A stretch of 64,000 nucleotides of DNA from NCBI GenBank assembly GCA_014896485.1, contig JADBKH010000010.1, positions 1 through 64,000 on the forward strand, read 5' to 3'. The stretch's first letter is position 1. Each line of letters starts with the position of its first letter. Below the pieces are notes generated by a model. The model was given only the letters and a program-made list of their open reading frames with translations, was not told the origin of the DNA and did not search any database. Below, one piece after another: positions 1-8,602 of this stretch. The translations under genes were made by a program, and so were the position numbers. This DNA is from Bacillota bacterium. GTDB taxonomy: Bacteria; Bacillota; Bacilli; Bu12.

Positions 1-110
1 ATCATCTCACGAAAGGCAGCTTCATCCCCGCAGCGGGCCGCAGCAATCAGCGATTCTTCGGACGAGTTATGTAAATCGGCATCGGCGATCTCTTCCAGAC
101 GGGCACTCAT
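1..110 (-). CDS. sigH: RNA polymerase sigma-H factor, N-terminal fragment (partial)
   Basis: Only the first 36 residues are in the window; the gene runs off the left edge. The start ATG (108-110) follows a GAGGAGAG ribosome site. The visible peptide contains EESLIAAARCGDEAAF, the kind of acidic and alanine-rich lead into region 2 seen in sigma-70 family factors. The gene lies directly downstream of yacP and rlmB, the B. subtilis position of sigH, the transition-state and early sporulation sigma factor. The call rests mainly on this synteny; another sigma-70 family member cannot be excluded from so short a piece. Confidence 0.72.
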   Translation of the reverse strand, partial: MSARLEEIADADLHNSSEESLIAAARCGDEAAFREM

Positions 111-148
111 CTCTCTCCTCGCTCCCGCAGCAATCGCATCGGGAAATC

Positions 149-177
149 ATTATACAGACTTGTCCAAAAGCCATCAA
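149..177 (-). promoter_or_regulatory. sigH: Sigma-A promoter of sigH
   Basis: On the minus strand, TTGATG (172-177) and TATAAT (149-154) are separated by 17 bases, about 39 bases before the sigH start. The -10 is a perfect consensus. In B. subtilis sigH is transcribed by sigma-A under AbrB repression; an AbrB site cannot be recognised by eye. Confidence 0.68.
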
Positions 178-195
178 CCGCCGCAATGGTACGCA

Positions 196-747
196 TCAGC
201 GCGCATGATGCTTGTTGCGTGCCTGCGGCAGAGGTGGTGGTGGCGGAAGCTGTCCCAGCTTTTCGTAGAGCTTGGGATCGATCCGTTCACCCAAGCGCAT
301 CTTCTGTTCCCGCTGTTCCCGAAGTCGCTGGGCGATCGCCTGCTGGCTTGCTTCCACCTCGCCCCAAAGCTCCCGCGTGGAGCAACGCAGCGCGCCGATG
401 CCGAAAATGTACGACTGCTCTGCTGCATCGGAAGTTGCGACGCGCACGGCACAGCCGGATCGTACCAGACGCGTGGCCACGCGTTCGATCACCTGATCGG
501 CCGTCTCCCCTGCCTGGCTGAAAAGCACCACCACCTTGCCCGACGACTGGGGCTTGCGCAGGCCTGGCTGCTGGTAGATCGCATCAAAGACGAGCACTAC
601 CTCTTCCGACGTCATCGCTGCATACTCGTCTAGCAGGGCGATGAGCCGATCCCGTGCCTCCTGTAGGCTGATGGTATCCCGGATTTCCCGCAACGAAGGC
701 CATGTGCCGATCACGTTGTAGCCGTCAACCAGCAGGATGTGGCGCAC
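196..747 (-). CDS. yacP: NYN-domain ribosome-associated endoribonuclease (YacP/Rae1 family)
   Basis: A 183-residue protein with the NYN/PIN-like nuclease signature near the N-terminus (ILLVDGYNVIG), a later conserved Asp (VLVFDAIYQQ) and the ATSDAAEQ motif. The B. subtilis homologue Rae1 cleaves mRNA in the ribosomal A site. The start chosen is GTG at 745-747, preceded by GGAGGAGG nine bases upstream; an open frame extends further but has no ribosome site and runs deep into rlmB. It overlaps the end of rlmB by 23 bases, so translation is probably coupled. The C-terminus is basic with a proline run. Length is close to the family's usual 170. Confidence 0.9.
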   Translation of the reverse strand: MRHILLVDGYNVIGTWPSLREIRDTISLQEARDRLIALLDEYAAMTSEEVVLVFDAIYQQPGLRKPQSSGKVVVLFSQAGETADQVIERVATRLVRSGCAVRVATSDAAEQSYIFGIGALRCSTRELWGEVEASQQAIAQRLREQREQKMRLGERIDPKLYEKLGQLPPPPPLPQARNKHHAR

Positions 748-1504
748 GGTAACCCGCCTCCTCCCGCTGACGCGCTGCCGCAAAGAGGAAAAGTGCCGCG
801 GCCACCGAGACATTGAGCGACGCGATCTGACCATACAGCGGGATGCGGGCCAACAGATCACAGCGCTCTTTCACCAGGCGGCTCAATCCACTGCCTTCGG
901 AACCCAACACCAACAGGGTGGGCTGCTTCCAGTCCACTTGGTCATAGGTCAACGCAGCCGAGGCGTCTGCTCCAACCACCCATAAGCCAGCCTCCTTAAA
1001 ACGGAGGATTGCCTGTGCCAGACTGGAGGGGCGCGCCACAGGCAACCACGCCAATGCACCGGCAGCTGCGCGGGCCACCTCGTTGGTCAAGCCGGCCCCG
1101 CCATGCGCCGTCAAAAGCAGGCCATCGGCACCCGCCGCTTCTGCGCTGCGGGCGATGGCTCCGACATTGTGGGGATCTTGCACCGCGTCCAAGGCGACAA
1201 AAAGCGCTGGAGGATCTTGCTGGGCACGCTCCAAAAACCGCTCCAACGGCTGTGTCGGTACGGCGGCAATCCGCGCCGCGACCCCCTGGTGCGTTCCCCC
1301 TGCGGTCATTTCCTGCAACGCGGCCCGGGGTACCGTCGACCACGGAACGCCCTGGCTTTTGGCCAACGCCAGGATCTCACCGATACTGCCACCATGCGCG
1401 CCCTCGGCAAGGTAGAGCCGCACAATCGGCTGTTTCGCCTTGAGCAACTCACGAACCGCGTTACGCCCAGCCACCACCTCCGTATCGCCCGATTTTTCTG
1501 ACAT
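725..1504 (-). CDS. rlmB: 23S rRNA (guanosine-2'-O-)-methyltransferase RlmB (TrmH/SpoU family)
   Basis: A 259-residue SpoU-type methyltransferase that 2'-O-methylates a guanosine of 23S rRNA using S-adenosylmethionine. Residues 1-80 form the L30e-like substrate-binding domain. The knotted SPOUT domain follows with motif 1 (ALDAVQDPHNVGAIARSAEA), motif 2 (LVLGSEGSGLS) and motif 3 (IPLYGQIASLNVSVAAAL). The start ATG has AGGGAGGTGGAGG just upstream. It lies 42 bases after cysS and overlaps yacP. In B. subtilis mrnC (mini-RNase III) sits between cysS and rlmB; here there is no room for it. Confidence 0.95.
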   Translation of the reverse strand: MSEKSGDTEVVAGRNAVRELLKAKQPIVRLYLAEGAHGGSIGEILALAKSQGVPWSTVPRAALQEMTAGGTHQGVAARIAAVPTQPLERFLERAQQDPPALFVALDAVQDPHNVGAIARSAEAAGADGLLLTAHGGAGLTNEVARAAAGALAWLPVARPSSLAQAILRFKEAGLWVVGADASAALTYDQVDWKQPTLLVLGSEGSGLSRLVKERCDLLARIPLYGQIASLNVSVAAALFLFAAARQREEAGYRAPHPAG

Positions 1505-1546
1505 CTGCCTCCACCTCCCTCTCTTTGCTCCTTTTTATCGTTCCCA

Positions 1547-2953
1547 TCACGCGCGGCGCCGCACCCGTGGCCCCAACGGCGTATCTTCGACCGTCCAACC
1601 CAGTTCGCTGAGCCGACTGCGCAGGGCATCGGCCTTCGACCACTCGCGCTTCATCCGGGCCTGCGCCCGTTCGCGCACGAGGGCATCGACTTCGGCCGGC
1701 AACGCCTCAGTCTGTCCTGCCCAGCCTTCTAATCCCAGCAGCGCCGCCGTATCTTCCAATGCCGTAACCAGCTGGGCCGCTGCTTCCGCCCCGCAACCTT
1801 CCTGCAGCAGCTGGTTGGCTTCGTGGACGGCATCAAACAGGGCTGCGATCGCCCGTGCGGTATGCAGATCTTCGTCGAGGGCAGCAGAGACCGCCGTCTC
1901 AAGTCGACGGATGCACCGCTTGGCCGCCTCGGCGACTGCAGGCTCTCCCTGCACCGCATGGGACGCAGCAAAAGAGAGGTTTTGCACAGTTGTCTTCAGA
2001 CGGCGAACCGCTGCTTGACTCTGCTCTAAGCTATGCTCGTCGAAGTCCAGTGGCGTGCGGTAATGGGCAGACAAGAGGAAGAGCCGCAACGCATCGCCGC
2101 TGAAACGCTGCAGCAGCTCATGTACGGTGCGCACATTGCCCAACGATTTGGCCATCTTCTCCCCCGAGAGGGTCACCATGCCGTTGTGCATCCACAAGCG
2201 GGCGAAAGGCGCCCCGAAGGCCGCTTCCGACTGGGCGATCTCGTTCTCATGATGGGGAAAAATCAGATCCATACCGCCGCCATGGATGTCCAGGGTAGGA
2301 CCCAACAGCGCGGTGGACATCGTCGAGCACTCGATATGCCAACCGGGCCGTCCTGCTCCCCATGGACTCTCCCAGGAAGGCTCCCCAGGCTTGGCCCCCT
2401 TCCAAAGGGCGAAATCGAGGGGATTTTCTTTTGCCTCGCCCGGCAAGATACGCGCCCCCGAAGCCAGGGCTTCGATACGTGTTCCTGAAAGTTTGCCGTA
2501 TTCAGGGAAACGACGCACCCGATAATAAACGTCGCCCCCTGCCGCATAGGCATACCCCTTTTCGATCAGGGTAGCGATCAAGGCGATCATCTGGGGAATA
2601 TATTGGGTTGCCCGCGGCATAGCATCGGGAGGGCGGACACCGAGATGGGCAGCGTCTTCCAGAAATGCGGCGAGAAAGCGCTCCGCGACCTCCTCGGCCG
2701 GCAGATTCTCCTCTTGCGCACGGGCAATGATCTTGTCGTCGACGTCGGTGATGTTTTGAACATAGGTGAGCGTGTAGCCCGTCCGGGCGAGCCAGCGCCG
2801 CAGCGTGTCAAAGACGACCAGCTGCCGGGCGTTGCCCACATGGATCCAATTGTAGACCGTCGGCCCGCAGACGTAGATCCCTACCTTTCCCGCATGCTGC
2901 GGAACCAAAGGTTGCATACGCCGGGTCAACGTATCGTACAACTGCAATGCCAC
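1547..2953 (-). CDS. cysS: Cysteinyl-tRNA synthetase
   Basis: Class I aminoacyl-tRNA synthetase, 468 residues, the family's usual length. It charges tRNA-Cys. Visible signatures are the zinc ligand Cys29 in CGPTVY, the HIGH-equivalent HVGN at 38-41, the zinc-site region HIECS followed by FPHHENEIAQSEAAFG, and the KMSKS-equivalent GEKMAKS. The C-terminal helical DALR-type anticodon region ends in a basic tail. It lies 47 bases downstream of ispDF and 42 bases upstream of rlmB, and is probably cotranscribed with both. The usual Bacillus companions gltX and cysE are missing from this locus. Confidence 0.97.
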   Translation of the reverse strand: MALQLYDTLTRRMQPLVPQHAGKVGIYVCGPTVYNWIHVGNARQLVVFDTLRRWLARTGYTLTYVQNITDVDDKIIARAQEENLPAEEVAERFLAAFLEDAAHLGVRPPDAMPRATQYIPQMIALIATLIEKGYAYAAGGDVYYRVRRFPEYGKLSGTRIEALASGARILPGEAKENPLDFALWKGAKPGEPSWESPWGAGRPGWHIECSTMSTALLGPTLDIHGGGMDLIFPHHENEIAQSEAAFGAPFARLWMHNGMVTLSGEKMAKSLGNVRTVHELLQRFSGDALRLFLLSAHYRTPLDFDEHSLEQSQAAVRRLKTTVQNLSFAASHAVQGEPAVAEAAKRCIRRLETAVSAALDEDLHTARAIAALFDAVHEANQLLQEGCGAEAAAQLVTALEDTAALLGLEGWAGQTEALPAEVDALVRERAQARMKREWSKADALRSRLSELGWTVEDTPLGPRVRRRA

Positions 2954-3000
2954 CTGAGTCGCCCTCCTGCTCCTGTTGATGCTCCCTCGCTAGGATACGC

Positions 3001-4167
3001 TCAATCGCTAAAGGGGACCAGCACGGCAATCGCCAGTGCGACCAGCGCCTCGCCACGGCCGACTGCCCCCAGATGCTCCGCCGTCTTGGCCTTAATCGAA
3101 ACATCATCGACATGAAGGCGGAAAACCTGCGCCACCGAGTCACGGATTTGTGCGGCATAGGGGGCGATGGCCGGCGCCTCCGTGATCACGGTGATGTCCA
3201 CTTGTGCCACGCGCCATCCCCGCTCCCACAGTTCGGCTACAGCGGCATCCGCCAACGTGCGGCTGGAAATGCCGGCGCTGTGGGGATCTTCGGGGGGAAA
3301 ATGACGGCCGATATCCGGCAAACCGGCCGCTCCAAAGCAAGCGTCGATGGCTGCGTGTAAGACGGCGTCGCCATCGGAGTGACCCTGCAGGCCCCGCTCG
3401 TACGGCACCAGGACGCCCCCAAGCCACAGCGGCCGGCCCGCCACAAAACGGTGGACATCCATACCATGCCCGACACGCGGTAGCTGCAGCGATCCACCGC
3501 CGAGCAACGCTTCGGCCAACCGCAGATCTTCCGGATAGGTCACCTTGAGGTTCTGACGTTCCCCTTCGACCACCGTCACTTCGCCTCCAAACGCCTCGAC
3601 GGCCTGGGCCTCGTCAGTGCATGTCCCTCCCCGCTGCTGCGCCTGACGCATGGCAGCGATCAGCAGGGAGGTACGAAAGCCCTGCGGCGTCTGTGCAAGC
3701 GCCAGCTGCGTCCGGTCAAGGGTCTGCTTCACATGGCCGTTTTCGACCTGCTTGACCGTATCCCGTACGTCGATGACCGGCAGGGCAGCACCACTTGCGG
3801 CGGCCTGTGCCGCAACGCGGTCAAAAAGCGCTGGAGAAGCCAGCGGACGCGCTGCATCATGGACCAAGACAAGGGCTTGCCCTGCAGGCAGCGCAGCCAA
3901 TCCCGCCAAAACCGACTCAAAACGCGTGGCACCGCCTTGCGCCCAAAGGAGTGCATGCAGCCCCGCCTGCTGCGCCAGCTCCAAAAAACGGGACCGCTCG
4001 GCTAGGGTCGTCACCAAGACGACCTGCGTGCACTCCCGTAAATGGGCCACGGTGGCCAGGGTCCAGTAAGCCAATGGGTGGTGGGCTACAGGCAGAAAGA
4101 GCTTGTTTTGGGCTGCCCCCATCCGCGTACCGCTGCCGGCCGCCACGACGACGACGCTATACTCCAT
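3001..4167 (-). CDS. ispDF: Bifunctional IspD/IspF (MEP cytidylyltransferase + MECDP synthase)
   Basis: A 388-residue fusion of two enzymes of the methylerythritol phosphate isoprenoid pathway. Residues about 1-225 are IspD (CTP:MEP cytidylyltransferase) with the nucleotide loop VVAAGSGTRMG, the motif VLVHDAARPL and TDEAQAVE. Residues about 230-388 are IspF (MECDP synthase) with the metal site GHGMDVHRF, GHSDGDAVLHAAIDAC and the C-terminal SIKAKTAEHLGAVGRGEA. Bacillus encodes these as two adjacent genes; here there is one uninterrupted frame with a short linker. The gene starts 3 bases after the yacL stop, so it is cotranscribed. IspE, the step in between, is encoded at 48.2-49.1 kb. Confidence 0.95.
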   Translation of the reverse strand: MEYSVVVVAAGSGTRMGAAQNKLFLPVAHHPLAYWTLATVAHLRECTQVVLVTTLAERSRFLELAQQAGLHALLWAQGGATRFESVLAGLAALPAGQALVLVHDAARPLASPALFDRVAAQAAASGAALPVIDVRDTVKQVENGHVKQTLDRTQLALAQTPQGFRTSLLIAAMRQAQQRGGTCTDEAQAVEAFGGEVTVVEGERQNLKVTYPEDLRLAEALLGGGSLQLPRVGHGMDVHRFVAGRPLWLGGVLVPYERGLQGHSDGDAVLHAAIDACFGAAGLPDIGRHFPPEDPHSAGISSRTLADAAVAELWERGWRVAQVDITVITEAPAIAPYAAQIRDSVAQVFRLHVDDVSIKAKTAEHLGAVGRGEALVALAIAVLVPFSD

Positions 4168-4170
4168 TCC

Positions 4171-5313
4171 TTACAATGCCTTTTCAAGCAGTTTCGGCTT
4201 GGCAAAGATCATCCGACCCGCAGAGGTCTGCAAGACACTGGTCACCATCACTTCGAGTGCGCTGCCGATGAAGTCATGACCCCCTTCGATCACGATCATC
4301 GTGCCGTCATCCAAATAGGCCACACCTTGGCCGTACTCTTTGCCTTCCTTGATGACCGAGACGGTGATCTCTTCGCCGGGCAACAGAATCGGTTTTACCG
4401 CATTGGCCAGATCGTTGACATTGAGCACCGGAACTCCCTGCAGCTCGCAGACCTTGTTCAGATTAAAGTCGTTGGTTACCACACAACCATTGAGCTGCTG
4501 GGCCAAACGCACCAGCTTGCTGTCGACTTCCGCTACATCATCGTAATCGATCTCGATGACATGGACATTGTCTTTGCTGTCGGTGCGAATCTTGTTGAGA
4601 ATATCCAGCCCCCGCCGACCCCGGTTGCGCTTGAGCGCATCGGAAGAATCTGCAATGTGCTGCAACTCCTGCAGGACGAAGGTCGGGATGACCAGAGGCC
4701 CTTCCAGGAAGCCCGTCGCCCAAACGTCGGCAATACGCCCATCGATGATGACCGAAGTATCCAGGACCTTCGGCTGTGCCACGCCCTGCAGCTTGTCTGC
4801 CTCCCGCGTTTTCCTGCGCTCGCGCTCCTTCTCCCGATGCTCCGGTTCATGTTCCGGTCGCTCATCGGAGGATTTGCGCTCTTGGCGCAACTGCCGGAAG
4901 AACGCGACCACTTCTTCCCGACGAGTCGTGCCGATGCGAAATCCGATGTATGCCAGAAGGATGGCCACGAAGACAGGCAGGAACTTCCCGACAACGGGGA
5001 TCTGCAGCAGCGGCAGGGTCACCAACGCACCAATCACCAGACCGGCAACCATGCCGATCACGCCGCCGATGACTTCGCCCACCGGAAGCTTGACCAAATG
5101 CTCTTCGGAACGATGGATTTGGCGGGAAAGACTTGCTGAAGCAAAAAAGCCGGCGATGAAGAAAATGACGCCCCCGATGGCAGCGCCTGTCCACGGTGTC
5201 TGTAGGATGGCCGATGCCGTTCCTCCTATGGCGATGAGGATGGCCGGTTCCAGATAATAGCCTGCAATCGCGCCAAGCACGACGAAAAAGGCGGTAATGA
5301 GTCCTCGCAACAT
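4171..5313 (-). CDS. yacL: YacL-type membrane PIN/TRAM-domain protein
   Basis: A 380-residue protein. The N-terminal 130 residues carry about four hydrophobic membrane segments (for example ITAFFVVLGAIAGYY and FLPVFVAILLAYIGF). A charged linker follows, then a PIN nuclease-like domain (VLDTSVIIDGRIADV, acidic residues in VTNDFNLNKV) and a C-terminal TRAM domain (PGEEITVSVIKEGKEYGQGV). The exact role is not established; PIN plus TRAM suggests RNA binding or cleavage at the membrane. An ACAGGAGGTGAACC ribosome site precedes the ATG. Between disA and isp genes, the same place as in B. subtilis. Confidence 0.92.
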   Translation of the reverse strand: MLRGLITAFFVVLGAIAGYYLEPAILIAIGGTASAILQTPWTGAAIGGVIFFIAGFFASASLSRQIHRSEEHLVKLPVGEVIGGVIGMVAGLVIGALVTLPLLQIPVVGKFLPVFVAILLAYIGFRIGTTRREEVVAFFRQLRQERKSSDERPEHEPEHREKERERRKTREADKLQGVAQPKVLDTSVIIDGRIADVWATGFLEGPLVIPTFVLQELQHIADSSDALKRNRGRRGLDILNKIRTDSKDNVHVIEIDYDDVAEVDSKLVRLAQQLNGCVVTNDFNLNKVCELQGVPVLNVNDLANAVKPILLPGEEITVSVIKEGKEYGQGVAYLDDGTMIVIEGGHDFIGSALEVMVTSVLQTSAGRMIFAKPKLLEKAL

Positions 5314-5435
5314 GGTTCACCTCCTGTTCCACAGCATAGCCAAGAATCTCCAATTCTAGCCGCGAATAAGTCCGTTTGCGGTCGCCCCGCCATTTGCTTG
5401 GATCTACGTATCGATTGCACAATATGATGCCAGCA

Positions 5436-6488
5436 TCACATACGCTGTTCGAAGAAAATGCGCTCCCGCAACCGCCCCAGCCCTTCACGGATGGCACGTG
5501 CCCGCACTTCGCCGATGCCCTCCACTTCGTCGAGGGATTCTACCGAGGCACTCTCCACTTCGCTGAGCGAACCAAAGTGATCGACGAGCCGATCGACGAC
5601 ATTGCTGGGCAACCGCGCGATCTTGGCGAGCAAGCGGTAACCGCGGGGCTGCACGACGGTCTCTACCAGGTTTCGGCCTCCGGTATAGCCCAAAATCCGC
5701 AGGACATTGACAGGATCGAGCAGTTGATCGGAAGAGAGAACATCCAAATCGTGCAAGACGGTTTCGGTAGGAACTTCCCGCTGCCGGTAATCCCGGATCA
5801 GCCGATCCAGCTCGCTGTCAAAGTTGGCCGTCAGCTCCTGCAGCTGCATGGTTACCAATCGCCCGTCGGTCCCCAATTCGGTGGTATAGCGATACAGTTC
5901 CCGCAAAATGGTGCGAATGCGGGCCGCCCGCTGCAGGACGACGGCCACAGCACCCAGTTCGGCGCGGTTTTCCAACTCCAGCGCAGAGAGATCGGCGAGG
6001 GCTGCATCAAAAACCGCCTTGTACTTCTCCAACGTTGCCAGTGCCTGGTTGGCCTTGTTGAGCGTGACCGAACTATCCCGCAAGGCATAGCGGATGCTTC
6101 CGGCAAACAGCGTGATCACCGAGCGGCGCTGGGAGATGGCAACGACCAGCTTGCCCGTCTGGCGGGCCACCCGCTCGGCCGTGCGGTGCCGAATACCGGT
6201 TTCTTGGGAAAGAATGGTGCTGTCCGGCACCAACTGCGTATTGGCATAGAGGATGCGCCGGCTGTCCTCAGTGAGGATGATCGCCCCATCCATCTTGGCC
6301 AGTTCGTAGAGATTGTTCGTTGTCAGATCGACATCAATGCGAAATCCGCCTTCGCAGATGGCCAGCACTTCCGGACTGTCTCCCAGCACCAACAGCGCTC
6401 CCGTATGCGCACGCAAGACATTGTCCAGCGCCTCCCGCAGCACGGTACCGGGCGCTACTTTGCTCAACATGGCAAGAAGCGGATCCAT
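5436..6488 (-). CDS. disA: DNA integrity scanning diadenylate cyclase DisA
   Basis: A 350-residue protein that condenses two ATP into cyclic di-AMP and scans DNA for lesions. The N-terminal DAC domain has GALLVLGD, the catalytic DGA at 67-69 and RHR at 100-102 (TGIRHRTAERVA). A helical spine follows, then a C-terminal helix-hairpin-helix DNA-binding region (VEGIGEVRARAIREGL). The ATG at 6486-6488 was chosen because it begins the conserved domain and has AAGGGGGGC upstream; the open frame extends 33 codons further without family support. It lies directly downstream of radA, whose homologue modulates DisA. Another c-di-AMP gene, darA, is at 58.8 kb. Confidence 0.95.
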   Translation of the reverse strand: MDPLLAMLSKVAPGTVLREALDNVLRAHTGALLVLGDSPEVLAICEGGFRIDVDLTTNNLYELAKMDGAIILTEDSRRILYANTQLVPDSTILSQETGIRHRTAERVARQTGKLVVAISQRRSVITLFAGSIRYALRDSSVTLNKANQALATLEKYKAVFDAALADLSALELENRAELGAVAVVLQRAARIRTILRELYRYTTELGTDGRLVTMQLQELTANFDSELDRLIRDYRQREVPTETVLHDLDVLSSDQLLDPVNVLRILGYTGGRNLVETVVQPRGYRLLAKIARLPSNVVDRLVDHFGSLSEVESASVESLDEVEGIGEVRARAIREGLGRLRERIFFEQRM

Positions 6489-6534
6489 CTTTTCGCCCCC
6501 CTTTTCGTTCTCTTTTTCTGGCTCCTGGCCGTGC

Positions 6535-7896
6535 TCAGGAAGCGCCAGCTGCCAGTGCTTTTCGGACGGCTTCGCGCACCGAGGCACAGCTTTCTACGGC
6601 AATACCCTCCACGACAGGTATCCGAGAAGGGACCAACGCCCGATGAAAGCCAAGCCGTTGTGCTTCACGCAGGCGCTGACCTGCCTTGACCACTGTCCGA
6701 ATTTCCCCGGCGAGGCCCACCTCCCCAAAGACGACCAATGCCGGATCGACAACGACATCACGCAAACTGGAAGCGACAGCAACAGCCACGGCCAGATCCG
6801 CAGCCGGCTCGTTCCAGTGCACGCCTCCGGCTACGTTGACGTAGACGTCTTGACTGGCCAAAGGCAGCCCTGCCCGTCGCTCAAGTACCGCCAACAGCAA
6901 GATCAACCGATTCAAATCGATCCCTTGGGCCATCCGTCGAGGTACCGGCAAGGCGCTCGGCGCCACCAAGGCCTGCACTTCTAAAAGCAGCGGCCGTGTC
7001 CCTTCGTATCCTGCAGAGACAACCGAACCGGGCATCTGTGTCGTTCTTTCGGAAAGGAAAAAAGAAGACGGGTTTTCCACTTCGGTCAACCCTTCGCCGA
7101 CCATCTCGAAGACGGCCAGCTCGTTGGTTGCACCGAAGCGGTTCTTGACGGCACGGAGGATGCGAAATTCTTGACGACGCTCTCCTTCTAAGTATAACAC
7201 GGTATCGACCATGTGCTCGAGCAGACGCGGACCTGCGATCTGTCCTTCTTTGGTCACATGGCCGACGATAAAGACGGCGACCCCTTGCTGCTTGGCGAGC
7301 TGCATCAGGCGAGCGGTCACGGCGCGCAACTGCGAGACCGATCCGGGGGCAGAGGCCAGCTGGGGATCGTAAAGCGTCTGGACGGAATCGGCGACCACCA
7401 AGGTAGGCTGCAAGCGCTGTACCTCTGTTAGGGCGGCCTCGATTTCGGTCTCCGCCAGCAGATAGAGCCGCTCGTTGCCTACGCCCAACCGCTGCGCACG
7501 CAGCTGTACCTGCGCCGCCGACTCCTCTCCGGTCACGTAAAGCACCGATCCGCCTCTGGTGGTGATCGCATCTGCGACCTGCAGGAGCAACGTCGATTTG
7601 CCGATACCCGGATCGCCCCCCAACAGGACAAGTGAACCTTCTACGATGCCGCCCCCCAACACGCGGTCCATCTCCACGAATCCACTGCCAAACCGGCGTG
7701 CCTCTGCGCCGCCGACCAGGGTAATGGGTTGTGCCCGGACGGCCTTGACACGGTGGTTGGGAAGCTTGTCCGCTGCTTCTTCCCGCTCTTCCACCAGGCT
7801 ATTCCACGTGCCACAGCCCGGACAGCGTCCAAAGTACCGCACGCTTTGATAGCCACAACTGCTGCAGACAAAATGGGTCTGCGCGCCCTTTGCCAT
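6535..7896 (-). CDS. radA: DNA repair protein RadA (Sms)
   Basis: A 453-residue RecA-like ATPase/helicase acting in recombination branch migration. Domains in order: an N-terminal zinc finger with Cys 11, 14, 25 and 28; the RecA core with Walker A GGDPGIGKST at about 93-102 and the RadA signature KNRFGATNE; and a C-terminal Lon-protease-like domain. The ATG at 7894-7896 is chosen because AAAGGAG lies nine bases upstream and the zinc finger begins ten residues in. In B. subtilis radA directly follows clpC; here two extra genes (MBL-fold and FMN-barrel) lie between them. Confidence 0.96.
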   Translation of the reverse strand: MAKGAQTHFVCSSCGYQSVRYFGRCPGCGTWNSLVEEREEAADKLPNHRVKAVRAQPITLVGGAEARRFGSGFVEMDRVLGGGIVEGSLVLLGGDPGIGKSTLLLQVADAITTRGGSVLYVTGEESAAQVQLRAQRLGVGNERLYLLAETEIEAALTEVQRLQPTLVVADSVQTLYDPQLASAPGSVSQLRAVTARLMQLAKQQGVAVFIVGHVTKEGQIAGPRLLEHMVDTVLYLEGERRQEFRILRAVKNRFGATNELAVFEMVGEGLTEVENPSSFFLSERTTQMPGSVVSAGYEGTRPLLLEVQALVAPSALPVPRRMAQGIDLNRLILLLAVLERRAGLPLASQDVYVNVAGGVHWNEPAADLAVAVAVASSLRDVVVDPALVVFGEVGLAGEIRTVVKAGQRLREAQRLGFHRALVPSRIPVVEGIAVESCASVREAVRKALAAGAS

Positions 7897-7990
7897 CCCT
7901 TGCATCTCCTTTTGGAGGCCTCGTTTGGGGGCGTTGTCGTTAGGATAACGCGATCCTGCTGTCGAAGTCGCGCGAAGGGTGTAACCCTCC

Positions 7991-8584
7991 TTACGGCTGT
8001 TGGCCGCCCAGCTCGTCAACCAATTGTTCCAGGGCAAAGTGACCACCTGTCAACAGCACCGGTCCGTGTGCCGGACAGAGTGCATCAAACGCCAGCGCGA
8101 GCAGGGCTTCTGCCGTGCGCTCGGCCTGCTTGAGGTCATCGGAGTAGATCGCCGGCGGCAGCGCTACCCTCCCCTTGGCGGTCGTTATCAGCGCGTCGCC
8201 GACAAAGAGGGCCCCTGCTCCCTTGGAGAACAGCACCCCGATCGAGCCAGGCGTATGGCCCGGCATGGCCAAGACAAAAAGGTCGGGAAGCAGCTCCTCT
8301 CCCCCCTCTACAGGTAGTTCCACTGACAACGCAGTGGATTGTGCATCTGCGGGATGCATGACGAGGGCAACCCCCTTTTCCCGGAAGAAATCGGCCCCCT
8401 CGATATCATCGCGATGGGTGATGAGCAAGAAACGGGCACCGCCCAACGCGACGATCTCTTCCCATTGCGACGCCTCTGCGGGGGGCGGATCGATGAGCAA
8501 CCCTCCCTGTGGTGTCTCGACCAGATAGCTGTGCGTCCCATCGGATTTGGTAAAAAGGTAGACATCCTCAAAAAGCGCTTCCAC
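7991..8584 (-). CDS. MBL-fold protein with degenerate HxHxDH motif
   Basis: A 197-residue metallo-beta-lactamase-fold protein. The usual zinc motif THxHxDH reads THRDDIEG, so the second His and the Asp-His pair are missing. The other fold signatures remain: PGHTPGS, FVGDALI and CPAHGP. It may therefore bind one metal or be catalytically altered. The TH-x-DD pattern resembles a recognisable subfamily of short MBL proteins, but the substrate is unknown. It lies 18 bases downstream of an FMN split-barrel gene and about 95 bases upstream of radA, an insertion relative to the Bacillus clpC-radA order. Function should not be guessed beyond hydrolase-like fold. Confidence 0.75.
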   Translation of the reverse strand: MEALFEDVYLFTKSDGTHSYLVETPQGGLLIDPPPAEASQWEEIVALGGARFLLITHRDDIEGADFFREKGVALVMHPADAQSTALSVELPVEGGEELLPDLFVLAMPGHTPGSIGVLFSKGAGALFVGDALITTAKGRVALPPAIYSDDLKQAERTAEALLALAFDALCPAHGPVLLTGGHFALEQLVDELGGQQP

Positions 8585-8602
8585 GATCGCTTCCTCCTGC
8601 CT

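Noticed and set aside
4042-6689. Long plus-strand open frames opposite yacL and disA
   Set aside because: Low-complexity, no family features; yacL and disA on the other strand carry complete catalytic motifs.
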